A stretch of DNA of 64,000 nt from Acidimicrobiaceae bacterium (GTDB taxonomy: Bacteria; Actinomycetota; Acidimicrobiia; Acidimicrobiales; Poriferisodalaceae): NCBI GenBank assembly GCA_002721305.1, contig PBKA01000019.1, positions 1-64,000 on the forward strand. The letters are read 5' to 3'. Below are positions 41,129 through 50,143 of the stretch, in pieces. The translations under genes were made by a program, and so were the position numbers. Below the pieces are notes generated by a model, which was not told where the DNA came from, did not search any database, and saw only the letters and a list, made by a program, of their open reading frames with translations. How positions within the stretch are numbered: position 1 is the first letter of the stretch; every line of letters begins with the position of its first letter.

Positions 41129-41938
41129 ATGAAACGCTCCTACCCGCCCGAACGCCACATCCTTAGGCACCTGCGTCTACGTCATCGGGTAGATGATGAC
41201 GGCAACGTGAGCGCCACCATGCCGATTCTCCCGGATTTACTCGACAGTGGAGGCTGGTTGCGCTTGGGTGCCATTGCCACTCTGGTTGATTCAGTGGCAG
41301 GACATCACGGAGTTATACAAGTTGATCCTGACTGGGTTGCCACGTTGGAGCTCGGGACGGTAGTAACGCGAAGAGCCGAGGGGAATGAAGTCACCGCCCA
41401 ATGTCGACCTTTACGAATTGGGCGAAATAACGTGGTCACTGAAACCGTCATCGGTGATGTGCAAGGTGAGGTGGCTCGGTCGATCTGCACCTACGCCCGG
41501 TTACCTGCTCGGAGTGACAACCCCAGCGTGGGAACCGCACGAGGCCGGATAGTTGATTACGCCGAGGAAGAAGAGAACCCGCGTCCGATGCTCGATGATT
41601 ATCTACGGATCAAGGCCCGCTCAGATCAGGCCGTTATGGAATTGCCCCACCACTCGCGAATTCATAACTCGTTCGGCTCCATACAAGGAGGCGCTGTCGC
41701 CGTTCTCGTTGACGCTATGGCTGCACACGTGGGCAACTTGACTCTTGGGAAACCAATGAGATGCGTCGAAGCGGAGGTTCACTACTTAGCTCAAGCTAAA
41801 TCGGGTCCTTTTAGAGTCGAAGGTGAGCCACTCAGGGTTGATGAGAGTTCAGTGACGAGCAGAATCAGAATTGTTGACGCGGGAAATGACGACCGTTTGC
41901 TGGACGTAGCGACCGCAACGGCGAAACTGATTGATTAG
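41129..41938 (+). CDS. Double hot-dog thioesterase-like protein (PaaI/4HBT superfamily)
   Basis: A 269-residue protein from ATG 41129, with a TTG alternative at 41123 overlapping coaE. Two hot-dog domains: residues about 1-135 (GAIATLVDSVAGHHGVIQVD) and about 150-270 (GSIQGGAVAVLVDAMAAHVG). The G-x-x-x-x-L-V-D-S/A motif occurs in each, the usual active-site helix of PaaI-type acyl-CoA thioesterases. It may be a fused tandem dimer releasing acyl groups from CoA. The following SDR gene begins only 16 bases downstream. Confidence 0.8.
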   Translation: MKRSYPPERHILRHLRLRHRVDDDGNVSATMPILPDLLDSGGWLRLGAIATLVDSVAGHHGVIQVDPDWVATLELGTVVTRRAEGNEVTAQCRPLRIGRNNVVTETVIGDVQGEVARSICTYARLPARSDNPSVGTARGRIVDYAEEEENPRPMLDDYLRIKARSDQAVMELPHHSRIHNSFGSIQGGAVAVLVDAMAAHVGNLTLGKPMRCVEAEVHYLAQAKSGPFRVEGEPLRVDESSVTSRIRIVDAGNDDRLLDVATATAKLID

Positions 41939-41954
41939 AGAGTTAGGGGCGTTG

Positions 41955-42746
41955 GTGGACCTTGGATTAAAAGACAAAGTGGTCCTCATCTCAGGGTCGT
42001 ATCGAGGAACCGGAGCAGGGACGGCCAGAGTATTCGCAAAGGAAGGGGCCATCGTCGCGGTTCACGGGCACGAAGAAGGCCAGCCAGACGATGTTGTGCA
42101 ACAAATTCGAGACCAGGGTGGCAACGCCGTAGCGGTCCACGGCAGCGTCACGACTACAGCTGGGGTCGAATCAATAATTTCTCAAACCGAACAAGGCTGC
42201 GGTCCGGTCGATGTTCTGGTTAACAACTACGGAACACCGGGCAATACATCTTGGAGTGACCCTGCTCAACACTGGCACGAGGCATGGGAAACAAACGTTG
42301 TTGCTGGAGTTCGACTCACTCAAAGCGTGCTCCCGGCTATGAAGAAACGGAAATGGGGAAGAATAATTTTTCTAGGAACTGTCGGTACCGAACGACCAGG
42401 CCGCAACAACCCTGACTACTACGCTGCGAAGGCCGCTCTACCTGTTGTGGTCCGCAGCCTGGCCAAGGAACTGCGTGACTCCGGGGTAACAGCGAACTTG
42501 ATCAGTCCGGGCATCATTGCCACTGACGAGGTCAGAGAAATGTTAGAGAAACGTGCCAGCCGCCATGGTGCACAGGGATGGGAAGAAGTCCAACGTTGGG
42601 CCCTAGAAAATGTGACACCCAATTTGACTGGACGGATACCAGACCCTGAAGAGATCGGAAGATACATTGCATTCCTAGCAAGCGAGGCCGCGTGGCACAT
42701 CACGGGGTCCGATTTCAAAATAGATGGAGGGACCCTGGACACATAA
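41955..42746 (+). CDS. SDR family oxidoreductase with Thr at the usual Ser position
   Basis: A 263-residue SDR from GTG 41955 (AGGGG upstream; ATT-type alternative at 41931). The nucleotide site is slightly unusual (SGSYRGTGAGTARVFA in place of TGxxxGxG), NNYG stands for NNAG, and thirteen residues before the catalytic Tyr (DYYAAK) is a threonine in FLGTVGTE. The rest (ISPGIIATDEV, FKIDGGT) fits the FabG-type class. It may still be active, or bind a different cofactor. It follows the thioesterase gene closely and was likely transcribed with it. Confidence 0.82.
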   Translation: MDLGLKDKVVLISGSYRGTGAGTARVFAKEGAIVAVHGHEEGQPDDVVQQIRDQGGNAVAVHGSVTTTAGVESIISQTEQGCGPVDVLVNNYGTPGNTSWSDPAQHWHEAWETNVVAGVRLTQSVLPAMKKRKWGRIIFLGTVGTERPGRNNPDYYAAKAALPVVVRSLAKELRDSGVTANLISPGIIATDEVREMLEKRASRHGAQGWEEVQRWALENVTPNLTGRIPDPEEIGRYIAFLASEAAWHITGSDFKIDGGTLDT

Positions 42747-42783
42747 TGTTCTGTGTCACAGCCCCGATGTACGGTTCGGAGCC

Positions 42784-43587
42784 ATGAACTTATTTCCAGA
42801 CTTGGTCGCGTTCGATATAGACGGCACACTGCTGCGTTCGGACGGCTCACTCTCGGCTCGAGTTTGTCAGGCCATAAAAGGCATCAAGTGCAGAGGTTGC
42901 ACAGTGGTCTTGTCAACCGGCCGACCATGGAAACAGGTGAAGACCATCGTTGAGGAACTCGCCGTTGTTGACTACTGCATTTGTCTTAACGGAGCCTCAA
43001 TATTCAAATCTGATGGCTCGCTACTCAAGTCGAATGCAATGCCAGAAGAACTGACGTTAACCGGCCCGGAAATAGCTCGAAAACTCTTTCCGAATATCGC
43101 CTTGGCTGCCGACATGGCCGACGGTCGCCACATTTGGGACGAGCATTTTGTTCATGATTTCCCCTCAGATTTTGAGATGGAGCCCATCCGCGTCTCTGAC
43201 GCCCTCTCAGCGATCGATGGCCCAGTCTTGACTTGGCTGCTCGATTGCAAAGACGCTGATCCGAGAAAAGTTACTTCAACGATAAGAGGCTTTTTGCCCG
43301 ACGGAATCGAAGTTCGACCCTCTGGTCTCGAGACCCCAGAAATAGTCAAATCGGGAGTGAGTAAAGGCAGCGCATTGAACGAAGTCGCGAACATGACCGG
43401 GATCGCGCCCGCACAAGCATGGGCTTTTGGCGACGGTTTGAACGATATAGAGATGTTCCAGTGGGCCGGCTATTCGTTCGCTATGGAGAACGGTCACCCC
43501 GAACTACTCTCAATAGCTGACCGAGTAGCACCCAGTCACGATGCGGACGGAATCGCCGTGGTGCTTGAAGACCTTCTTGTTAGCTAG
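42784..43587 (+). CDS. HAD-superfamily phosphatase, Cof-type
   Basis: A 267-residue HAD IIB hydrolase from ATG 42784: FDIDGTLLRSDGSLS (motif I, DxDGT), VVLSTGRPWKQ (motif II), KGSALNEVANMTGI (motif III lysine region) and AFGDGLNDIEMFQWAG (motif IV, GDGLND). All catalytic aspartates are present, so a sugar-phosphate- or nucleotide-like phosphatase is expected. The final four bases overlap the convergent gene at 43584-43994. Confidence 0.9.
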   Translation: MNLFPDLVAFDIDGTLLRSDGSLSARVCQAIKGIKCRGCTVVLSTGRPWKQVKTIVEELAVVDYCICLNGASIFKSDGSLLKSNAMPEELTLTGPEIARKLFPNIALAADMADGRHIWDEHFVHDFPSDFEMEPIRVSDALSAIDGPVLTWLLDCKDADPRKVTSTIRGFLPDGIEVRPSGLETPEIVKSGVSKGSALNEVANMTGIAPAQAWAFGDGLNDIEMFQWAGYSFAMENGHPELLSIADRVAPSHDADGIAVVLEDLLVS

Positions 43588-43994
43588 GAGTCGGCTGGTT
43601 CTAAAAAAAGGGCCGTATGGGGAGCGAAATAGATCCTCCACGCTTGCAAAATGCCGCCGTTGGGGCCTGTTCGAAGTCGCACGTGGTCACCTCCATCTAC
43701 GTGCAACTCAAATACAGGACTTTGGAGCCACATAAGACGCACTCTGACCTGATGGACACCAGGGGCTATTTCAAACGTATGTTGCTTGTCGTCTTTCACT
43801 CGTCCGACTACTTGACCGTCGACCTTGATTTGGTAAGCACGTACCGTGTCCCTGTAATGGTGAATACGGTCGATTGTCACTTGAGCTAGACCAGACAAAG
43901 CTACCTCCGATGCTGTGGTCGCTAGATCTGAAGTTACCGCGGTCGTTAGCTGTTCTCGAACCTCAGTCGCAGGTAGCGTGAAGAGGGCACACAA
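43584..43994 (-). CDS. Conserved hypothetical protein with C-terminal beta-sandwich-like region
   Basis: A 136-residue protein whose family I cannot name. The N-terminal half is polar (VREQLTTAVTSDLATTASEV); the C-terminal half has alternating strands: YQIKVDGQVVGRVKDDKQH, FEIAPGVHQVRVRLMW, SPVFELHVDGGDHVRLRTG. The VKDGxxHxFEIAPGxHxVRVR-type spacing is a PEGA-like or 'carboxypeptidase-regulatory-like' small beta-sandwich seen in several actinobacterial proteins. No enzymatic residues are apparent. It converges with the HAD gene. Confidence 0.6.
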   Translation of the reverse strand: MCALFTLPATEVREQLTTAVTSDLATTASEVALSGLAQVTIDRIHHYRDTVRAYQIKVDGQVVGRVKDDKQHTFEIAPGVHQVRVRLMWLQSPVFELHVDGGDHVRLRTGPNGGILQAWRIYFAPHTALFLEPADS

Positions 43995-44029
43995 ATCATC
44001 ACGACCGGACCCCCAACGGGAGCTATCAC

Positions 44030-45274
44030 ATGAGTAACGAGTTGCGCACCGAACTTGATGAGTGGATGGATGCCAACTGGGATCCAGATTTACCGGTCAG
44101 AGATTGGTGGCAACGACTTGCTTCGGCTGGTCTCTCAAACCCCGGTCTACCCGAGCCCTTCGGTAAGGGTTGGGGTCGATCGGAAACTCGGATCCTTGCA
44201 GCGGCCCTGAGGGAAAGTGGCGCTATCGGTTCGCCCGCCGGTTTGGGAATGATGCTCGCGGCGCCAACGATTCTTGCCCACGGAACCGACAGTCAAGTGC
44301 AGAGATATGTTCCCTCAATTCTTGATGGCACTGACTCTTGGTGTCAGCTCTTCTCTGAACCTGGCGCAGGTAGCGACTTGGCTGGGTTGCAAACTAAAGC
44401 AACACGCGACGGCGACGAATGGGTCATTACTGGCCAAAAGGTCTGGACCTCTGAAGGACAACACGCTGACTACGGAATGTTGATTGCTCGCACCGAGCCA
44501 GACGCTCCCAAGCACCGAGGAATCAGCTGGTTTGCGTTCCCGATGAATCAAGAAGGCGTAGAAGTCCGGCCACTACGAGAAATGACCGGCCGCTCCTTAT
44601 TCAATGAAGTGTTTATCGATGAAGCGCGCGTATCTCAAGACGATCTCATTGGCGACTTGAATGACGGTTGGCGTGTAGCGAACACCACGCTCACGGTTGA
44701 ACGTGCCGGAATTGGAGGTGGACACGGCATGGCTTATGCAGCGGCTCACCCCGGCAGCATCGCTGGCCACCTCGACCGGCCAGCCGGTTCCTTTGTTGGA
44801 AAGCGGCTCGCCCTGGCTGCAGGAGGGGTAGGTCCAGGAACACTGCAACTCCTACGAGAACTCGCCGAAGAACGCGACAAACTGAATGATGCCACCATCA
44901 GGCAAGAACTGGTGCGCCTGCACACAGAACTTGAATTGATGCGGATGAACGGTCAACGAACTCGTCAAAAAAATCAGCAAACCGGTGGCGAAGGCAACCT
45001 TGCCAAAATCCTTATGACGTCGGCGCTACGTAGAACGCGAGAACTCGCAGGTTCCATACTCGGTCCCGAGATGGCTTTGTGGGGTGAAGAAGCAGTGACC
45101 GAGGGCGTCATTCAAGAGATGGCAGTGTTCTCACCGGCGCCGTCTATCTACGGGGGAACGGATGAAGTTCAACGAAACATCGTTGGAGAGAGAGTTCTCG
45201 GTCTCCCCAAAGAGCCAGGTCCTAGTAAAGAAACACCCTTCTCGGAACTGTTACAAAACAAGACTGGTTGGTAG
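44030..45274 (+). CDS. Acyl-CoA dehydrogenase
   Basis: A 414-residue enzyme with the same arrangement as the one at 12465-13673: an opening LDEWMDANWDPDLPVRDWW helix, SWCQLFSEPGAGSDLAGL (FAD loop), WTSEGQHADYGMLIARTEPD, MTGRSLFNEVFIDEARV, and the C-terminal IYGGTDEVQRNIVGERVLGL. A middle helical region rich in Glu and Arg (LRELAEERDKLNDATIRQEL) fits the family. A hairpin starts two bases after the stop. The substrate is not predictable. Confidence 0.92.
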   Translation: MSNELRTELDEWMDANWDPDLPVRDWWQRLASAGLSNPGLPEPFGKGWGRSETRILAAALRESGAIGSPAGLGMMLAAPTILAHGTDSQVQRYVPSILDGTDSWCQLFSEPGAGSDLAGLQTKATRDGDEWVITGQKVWTSEGQHADYGMLIARTEPDAPKHRGISWFAFPMNQEGVEVRPLREMTGRSLFNEVFIDEARVSQDDLIGDLNDGWRVANTTLTVERAGIGGGHGMAYAAAHPGSIAGHLDRPAGSFVGKRLALAAGGVGPGTLQLLRELAEERDKLNDATIRQELVRLHTELELMRMNGQRTRQKNQQTGGEGNLAKILMTSALRRTRELAGSILGPEMALWGEEAVTEGVIQEMAVFSPAPSIYGGTDEVQRNIVGERVLGLPKEPGPSKETPFSELLQNKTGW

Positions 45275-45275
45275 C

Positions 45276-45298
45276 CATGACACGCTGGCCGTGTCATG
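45276..45298 (+). terminator. Hairpin terminator after the acyl-CoA dehydrogenase gene
   Basis: CATGACACG (45276-45284) and CGTGTCATG (45290-45298) form a nine-base perfect stem with a five-base loop (CTGGC) directly after the TAG stop at 45272-45274. There is no T-run behind, as with other likely terminators in the window. Confidence 0.7.
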
Positions 45299-45441
45299 CA
45301 AACTCTCAGCAAGCCTGAAGATCGTTATCGGCACTAGGTCTCTGTCCCTAGGAAACTGACAAGCGAAATCCAGCTTCTCGGCAATGCCACATTTACGAAA
45401 CTCGAACACCGAGATGAGGGCTGGTGAGCAGAACAAACGGC

Positions 45442-46131
45442 CTAGTCGGAGGGAACAACGTTTGGAATAATAAACAGCCCTTCCGCAGTGATAAGAGGAT
45501 CAGCATCGGCGTCAGGCACTCCCTCTTTATCGGGAGACACTGTCAAAGTAACTGTGAGCTTGCGACCTTCCCGGCTCGCTTCATGAGCTCGGAACCATAC
45601 CGGGGTGTCAATTGGAACGCCACCCTGATAGTCGACCGCCAAACGTGCCGTATAGGCAGCTTCTCCAAGGACGATCATGAGATAGCCCATTGTGTCGTCC
45701 ACGAGTGCCGATACTGCCCCCCCGTGAACTCGTCCAGGAGCGCTCTCGAAGGCCGCGCCGAAAATTACCCTGCTGATTACCCCTTCACCATCGCGTCTGA
45801 GTTCTACCTCAACGCCCATAGGGTTCGCGGGACCGCTAAAGGTTCTGTCGCTGAACGCAATTACTTCAGATCCGTCTGACGGGCGAGGGTCCGTATAGCG
45901 TCGTTCGAAATAGTCAGACGGTCGGGGCACGGGTTGGGAACGTTCTAACGCCTCAGCGGTCAATCGAGCCCACTCCTCCATGGAGGCCAGTTCGTCTTCG
46001 TTTACACGGTGACGCACAAACGCATTCCCTAAACGACGCAAGGCGGACGCCGCTCTACTGCGGGCAGAAAACTGCGGATCTTGGTAGATCAAGTGCACCC
46101 CGTTGTTCACAGGATCTTCGCTAGGACTCAT
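45442..46131 (-). CDS. PaaI-family (hot-dog) thioesterase
   Basis: A 229-residue protein with a C-terminal hot-dog domain: GAAFESAPGRVHGGAVSALVDDTMGYL is the PaaI active-site region (GxVHGGxxxxLxDxxxG), followed by YTARLAVDYQGGVPIDTPVWF and ITAEGLFIIPNV strands. The N-terminal 90 residues are a helical extension (SALRRLGNAFV). The GRVHGG motif suggests an active acyl-CoA thioesterase. Its start overlaps the stop region of the upstream NTF2-like gene (46121-46131). Confidence 0.82.
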   Translation of the reverse strand: MSPSEDPVNNGVHLIYQDPQFSARSRAASALRRLGNAFVRHRVNEDELASMEEWARLTAEALERSQPVPRPSDYFERRYTDPRPSDGSEVIAFSDRTFSGPANPMGVEVELRRDGEGVISRVIFGAAFESAPGRVHGGAVSALVDDTMGYLMIVLGEAAYTARLAVDYQGGVPIDTPVWFRAHEASREGRKLTVTLTVSPDKEGVPDADADPLITAEGLFIIPNVVPSD

Positions 46132-46540
46132 CGGAACCCAAACGATTCGGCTGGCCGTAGGGATAGTCGGTCAAGCCACCACCGGGACTTTGAGGGTCGA
46201 AAGTCCAGTACTGGCGAATTTCGGCGATAAGGCCTTCACGAAAGTCATAATGTTCGCTTCCACGGACCTGGAAAGTGTTCCCTTGGTGTTCGCCTTCCAT
46301 GCACCATTCGATAGCCGCAGAGTCCCCATTTTCCACGACTCGCTCAACGACCCAGTTAGCGCCGATCCACTTGTCGTGAATCTGTACCCAGAAATTCCCT
46401 ATGTGTGCAGAGGAGACTATCGGTGGATGGTTAGTGTCATAGATCACTGCATCTTCGGTGAAATGGCTCGCCACGTCATCACCAGAGCCGGAGCTACAAG
46501 CTGCGAAATAAGAGCGGATGCGGTCCTCATGAGTTGTCAT
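46121..46540 (-). CDS. SnoaL-like NTF2-fold protein
   Basis: A 139-residue protein: opening helix HEDRIRSYFAACSSGSGDD, ASHFTEDAVIYDTNHPP, IGNFWVQIHDKWIGANW, VVENGDSAAIEWCMEGE, and the closing SEHYDFREGLIAEIRQYWTF, all as in SnoaL-type NTF2-like proteins. It overlaps the thioesterase gene by 11 bases and starts 12 bases after the stop of the methyltransferase gene, so a shared transcript methyltransferase-NTF2-like-thioesterase is likely. Confidence 0.83.
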   Translation of the reverse strand: MTTHEDRIRSYFAACSSGSGDDVASHFTEDAVIYDTNHPPIVSSAHIGNFWVQIHDKWIGANWVVERVVENGDSAAIEWCMEGEHQGNTFQVRGSEHYDFREGLIAEIRQYWTFDPQSPGGGLTDYPYGQPNRLGSDES

Positions 46541-46552
46541 AGTGAGATTTTC

Positions 46553-47365
46553 TCAGACAGATAGCTTCGCTGCATAGGCATGAGTGGTGAAGAGCTGTTG
46601 GTAGCTGCCCCCTGAGGCATCGATGACGCGAGCAACTCGCTGCAATACCTCGCTTCGGAGGTCCTCCTCGAGCATTCGATGATCTGACTGCGTCAAAAGG
46701 TTCTGCACGTGTTCATCGGTACTTATTGTTTGTTCCCACGGTTCCTCAAATGTGTGTACGTGCCCGAACAAAGCACTTTGTTCGAACTCGTCCTTTGGGC
46801 TATCGCCGCTGATCACCGATTTCGACCCGGGTAGCCGGACTTTGAAACGCGTGTTGTTGAACTGGGGGACAAGTTCGTCATAAACGGCATCCATTTCTTG
46901 GTCGAAAGACTGTTGCGTTTGCTCAGGGCGGTTCCAAAACACACACAGCCAGCCTTCGGGTCTAAGTAGAGAAGCAACACATTTGAACCGGGTATCGGGG
47001 TTCATCCAATGCCAAGATTGGCCCGCGTAGATGAGACCTGCCTGCGAGGAACGCCCCGTGAACTCATCGAGCGTTGATTGGTGAAGAGAAAATGTTCCCG
47101 TACTGGTCAGTTCTCTGATGGCGACACGAGCCATTAACGGGTCAGGTTCTATCCCGAGAACCTCGAATCCGCGCTCCAAAAAGGAGACCGATGCTTTCCC
47201 GGTTCCGCAGCCGACATCAATAAGGAGTTGATCAACGTTGACCTCGGACGTTTCAAGTACCCAATCGTAAAGGCTCTCGGGGTAACCGGGTCGTACACGA
47301 TGGTAGATCTCGGCGACCTCACCAAAAACCTTAGATTGCTTTCTCGCAGGCCCAGACTTAGTCAC
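46553..47365 (-). CDS. Class I SAM-dependent methyltransferase
   Basis: A 270-residue protein from GTG 47365; the frame extends 36 codons upstream but that would overlap the ABC ATPase gene, and relatives start near the sequence SKVFGEVAEIYHRVRPGYPE. The SAM-binding motif is LLIDVGCGTGKASVSFLERG with GIEPD at the second strand, then LIYAGQSWHWM as motif IV, and LLRPEGWLCVFWNRPEQ as the following strand. The C-terminal half (LPGSKSVISGD onwards) is family-specific. Substrate unknown. Confidence 0.85.
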   Translation of the reverse strand: MTKSGPARKQSKVFGEVAEIYHRVRPGYPESLYDWVLETSEVNVDQLLIDVGCGTGKASVSFLERGFEVLGIEPDPLMARVAIRELTSTGTFSLHQSTLDEFTGRSSQAGLIYAGQSWHWMNPDTRFKCVASLLRPEGWLCVFWNRPEQTQQSFDQEMDAVYDELVPQFNNTRFKVRLPGSKSVISGDSPKDEFEQSALFGHVHTFEEPWEQTISTDEHVQNLLTQSDHRMLEEDLRSEVLQRVARVIDASGGSYQQLFTTHAYAAKLSV

Positions 47366-47372
47366 TTTGACA

Positions 47373-48167
47373 TCAGCTGCTAGCCCAAGACAACCAGCGG
47401 CCGTCTCGATTCTCGAGTTCAAGTCGTAAACCGAAGCATTCAGACAATGAGTCGGCGGTGAGGACCTGATCAATTGGCCCGGAGGCCATTACCTCACCGT
47501 CCCTAAGTAGGAGACCATGTGTGAAACCGGGAGGGATCTCGTCGGTGTGATGCGTTACAAGAACGGTGGCGGGCGTCTGTGCATCCGACGCTACTGATGC
47601 CAAAGTACTTACTAGCTGCTCCCTCCCCACCAGATCTAGACCTGCCGTGGGCTCGTCCAGCAAAAGTAGCCCGGGGTTACCCATCAGTGTTCGAGCCAAT
47701 TGCACACGTTGTTGCTCGCCTGATGACATTGTGTGGAACTTTCTATCTGCTAGTTCTGGCGCACCAACTCGAGTCAAACAAGCCAGCGCCGCATCACGGT
47801 CCGCATCTGAATATTGATGCCACCAGGTTTCTAACGCCGCGTATCTTGCTGCCATGACGATGTCCAAACCGGAAATATCCGACCTGAATTGGTCCCGAAG
47901 GGAAGAAGATGCGAGACCGATTCGTTGACGAAGCTCGCGAACATCGGTGGCCCCCCACGTTTGGTCAAGGACTCGAACAGTGCCCGTGGTCGGATAGCGG
48001 TAAAGCGAAAGCACTTTAATCAAAGTGGTTTTGCCGCTGCCGTTTGGTCCCAGCACTACCCACCGGTCAGAAGAGGTGATATCTAGATCTAGAGGACCGA
48101 GAACGGTTTTATCCTCGTACCTCACCGATACTTCGCGAAGCACGACCGCAGAGGAGGGAACAGCCAC
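47373..48167 (-). CDS. ABC transporter ATP-binding protein
   Basis: A 264-residue ATPase: VVLGPNGSGKTTLIKVLS (Walker A), TMSSGEQQRVQLARTL (signature SSGEQ), LLLLDEPTAGLD (Walker B) and VLVTHHTDEIPPG (H-switch). All nucleotide-site elements are intact. No permease gene is next to it: the downstream gene is a methyltransferase, the upstream one is an ABC exporter with its own ATPase. It resembles ABC ATPases of the ModF/YlmA type that work as single domains of unknown partners. Confidence 0.88.
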   Translation of the reverse strand: MAVPSSAVVLREVSVRYEDKTVLGPLDLDITSSDRWVVLGPNGSGKTTLIKVLSLYRYPTTGTVRVLDQTWGATDVRELRQRIGLASSSLRDQFRSDISGLDIVMAARYAALETWWHQYSDADRDAALACLTRVGAPELADRKFHTMSSGEQQRVQLARTLMGNPGLLLLDEPTAGLDLVGREQLVSTLASVASDAQTPATVLVTHHTDEIPPGFTHGLLLRDGEVMASGPIDQVLTADSLSECFGLRLELENRDGRWLSWASS

Positions 48168-48193
48168 GAATCCAGCTTGCCAGATCCGCTCAA

Positions 48194-50143
48194 CTAATCC
48201 GAAAGAGGATTCAAAGAAGACTGCGTGTCAGATTCAGAATGAGAGGCCCAGGTTTCAAACATTTCTGAGTAGCGACCCCCCAGTTGCACCAGCTCTTGGT
48301 GCGAACCAAGCTCCACGATCTGACCCTCGTCAAGTACCGCGATCCGGTCCGCTTTCATCGCAGTCGCTAAACGATGAGCTATGAGGACCGCGGTGCGACC
48401 TTCGAGCAAGCCATCCAAAACACTTTCGATTTGGGCTTCTGAACGCAGATCTAGGCTGGAGGTCGCTTCGTCCAAAACGAGCACCCTTGGACGCGAAATG
48501 AACGCCCTCGCCAAAGCAATCAATTGACGCTCGCCAGCTGACAGCGACACTCCACGTTCATGCACCAAGGTGTCCACGCCGTCGGCTAGTTGAGCGACGG
48601 TGTCATCAAGACCCACGTGGGCAATAGCTTCGGCAATCTCTTCGTCTGTCGCGTCGGGCTTAGCGAACGCGACGTTGTCTCGGATAGTTCCGTGAAAGAG
48701 AAACGGTTCCTGAGGAACGACCCCAAGCTGGGTTCTCAAAGAGTCAATGGAGACCTCTTTGAGGTCGATGCCGTCGATTGACACGACCCCCGACACCGGG
48801 TCGTAAAAGCGGGTGATCAACTTCGCCATAGTGCTCTTGCCAGCACCGGTCGGACCAACAAACGCGAAGGTTTCTCCCGGTGCGATCGAAAGATCGACAG
48901 AGCGCAGGACTTCTGGACCGTCGGCGTAGCTGAAGGTCACTGATTCAAATGTAATTTGACCTTCAATAGGGGGTAGCGGACTCGCATCAGGGCTTTCTGC
49001 GATTGAAGGTTCGGTGCTGAGAATATCGCTAATTTTTTGTAGCCCTGACTGGCCTTGCTGATAGGTGTTGTACAACTGCACCATTTGTTGGATCGGAGCG
49101 AAAAAGGTATTCACAAACAGAACAAAGGCGGTCAGTTCGCCTACCTGCAAAGAACCGTCCAATACCATCCATCCGCCAACCAGTAGAACGATTGCTTGGG
49201 CGGCGATACCTATGCCTTCAGTTACAGGGCCATAAATCGCTCCAGCGCGAGCTGTGTAGAGATTGGCGTCAAAGTAACCCCCAACCACAGTCCTGTGCAT
49301 CTCTGCATTCTGACGCCGCCGATTCAGAGCAGCGATTATGCGCACACCTGAAAGATTTTCAGACAGATCAGCTAGAACCGACGCGATCCGATCCCGCACC
49401 TCTGAGTATCCGCGTTCACTAACTTCCCGAAACCAAAGAGTCATAAGTATTAGTGGCGGCAGGACGAGACCCAAAAGTAGAAGCGCCAAGACTGGGTTGT
49501 ACGAAAAGAGAATGATCGTGACCACTGACACAGTGAGAGCTTGAATCACCAAATTGACGAAGCCCTCGTTGACGAGCAGCGTCAGCGCTTCGACATCGGA
49601 TGTCATTCTGCTAAGCAGCACACCTGACTTTCCAGATGTGTACCAGTCCAGACCCATTCGTTGATAGTGGCTGAATAGCTCAAGACGAACGTCGTACATA
49701 ATGTTTTCGCCGAGCCGGCCGTTCCATCTCTGCCGCCAAAAGCTTGTAGCGCCATTAACGACGATAACTATCCCGAAAAGAATGACTGCCTTGTAAAGAG
49801 CACCGCGATCCTGTTGCATCACCCCGTTGTCGATGCCTTGTTGTGTCAGCACAGGACCCAAAAGAGCGGTGACTGTTTCGATCGCCAAAAGAAGCAACCC
49901 CCAAAGGGCAATAGCGAGTCGCTTCTCGAACAGTGACCGAAGACTAAGTCGCGAAGTGCGAGCAGCTAAGCGCTCAAACTTAAACACTGGATCGGGATGT
50001 TCAGGTTCCCTGCTCAGGATGCGGTCAGCGCCCTCCTGCATCTCCGAAGGAACCCCGCCGAAAGGCAGGCCCGCGTTCGCGCTGGACTGGCTTGCACTGG
50101 GCCCCCCGAACGCGCCTCCACCTGGTGGACCCATCATCACCAT
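48194..50143 (-). CDS. ABC transporter exporter subunit (membrane + ATPase), site-consensus subunit
   Basis: A 649-residue half-transporter: six membrane segments (about residues 75-380), then the ATPase with VGPTGAGKSTMAKLI (Walker A), VVPQEPFLFHG (Q-loop Gln present), SLSAGERQLIALAR (signature LSAGE, non-canonical), VLVLDEATSSLD (catalytic Glu present) and VLIAHRLAT. The first 65 residues are Gly/Pro-rich and cytoplasmic. It overlaps the partner at 50137-51981 by seven bases; together they make a heterodimeric multidrug- or lipid-type exporter. Confidence 0.92.
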   Translation of the reverse strand: MVMMGPPGGGAFGGPSASQSSANAGLPFGGVPSEMQEGADRILSREPEHPDPVFKFERLAARTSRLSLRSLFEKRLAIALWGLLLLAIETVTALLGPVLTQQGIDNGVMQQDRGALYKAVILFGIVIVVNGATSFWRQRWNGRLGENIMYDVRLELFSHYQRMGLDWYTSGKSGVLLSRMTSDVEALTLLVNEGFVNLVIQALTVSVVTIILFSYNPVLALLLLGLVLPPLILMTLWFREVSERGYSEVRDRIASVLADLSENLSGVRIIAALNRRRQNAEMHRTVVGGYFDANLYTARAGAIYGPVTEGIGIAAQAIVLLVGGWMVLDGSLQVGELTAFVLFVNTFFAPIQQMVQLYNTYQQGQSGLQKISDILSTEPSIAESPDASPLPPIEGQITFESVTFSYADGPEVLRSVDLSIAPGETFAFVGPTGAGKSTMAKLITRFYDPVSGVVSIDGIDLKEVSIDSLRTQLGVVPQEPFLFHGTIRDNVAFAKPDATDEEIAEAIAHVGLDDTVAQLADGVDTLVHERGVSLSAGERQLIALARAFISRPRVLVLDEATSSLDLRSEAQIESVLDGLLEGRTAVLIAHRLATAMKADRIAVLDEGQIVELGSHQELVQLGGRYSEMFETWASHSESDTQSSLNPLSD

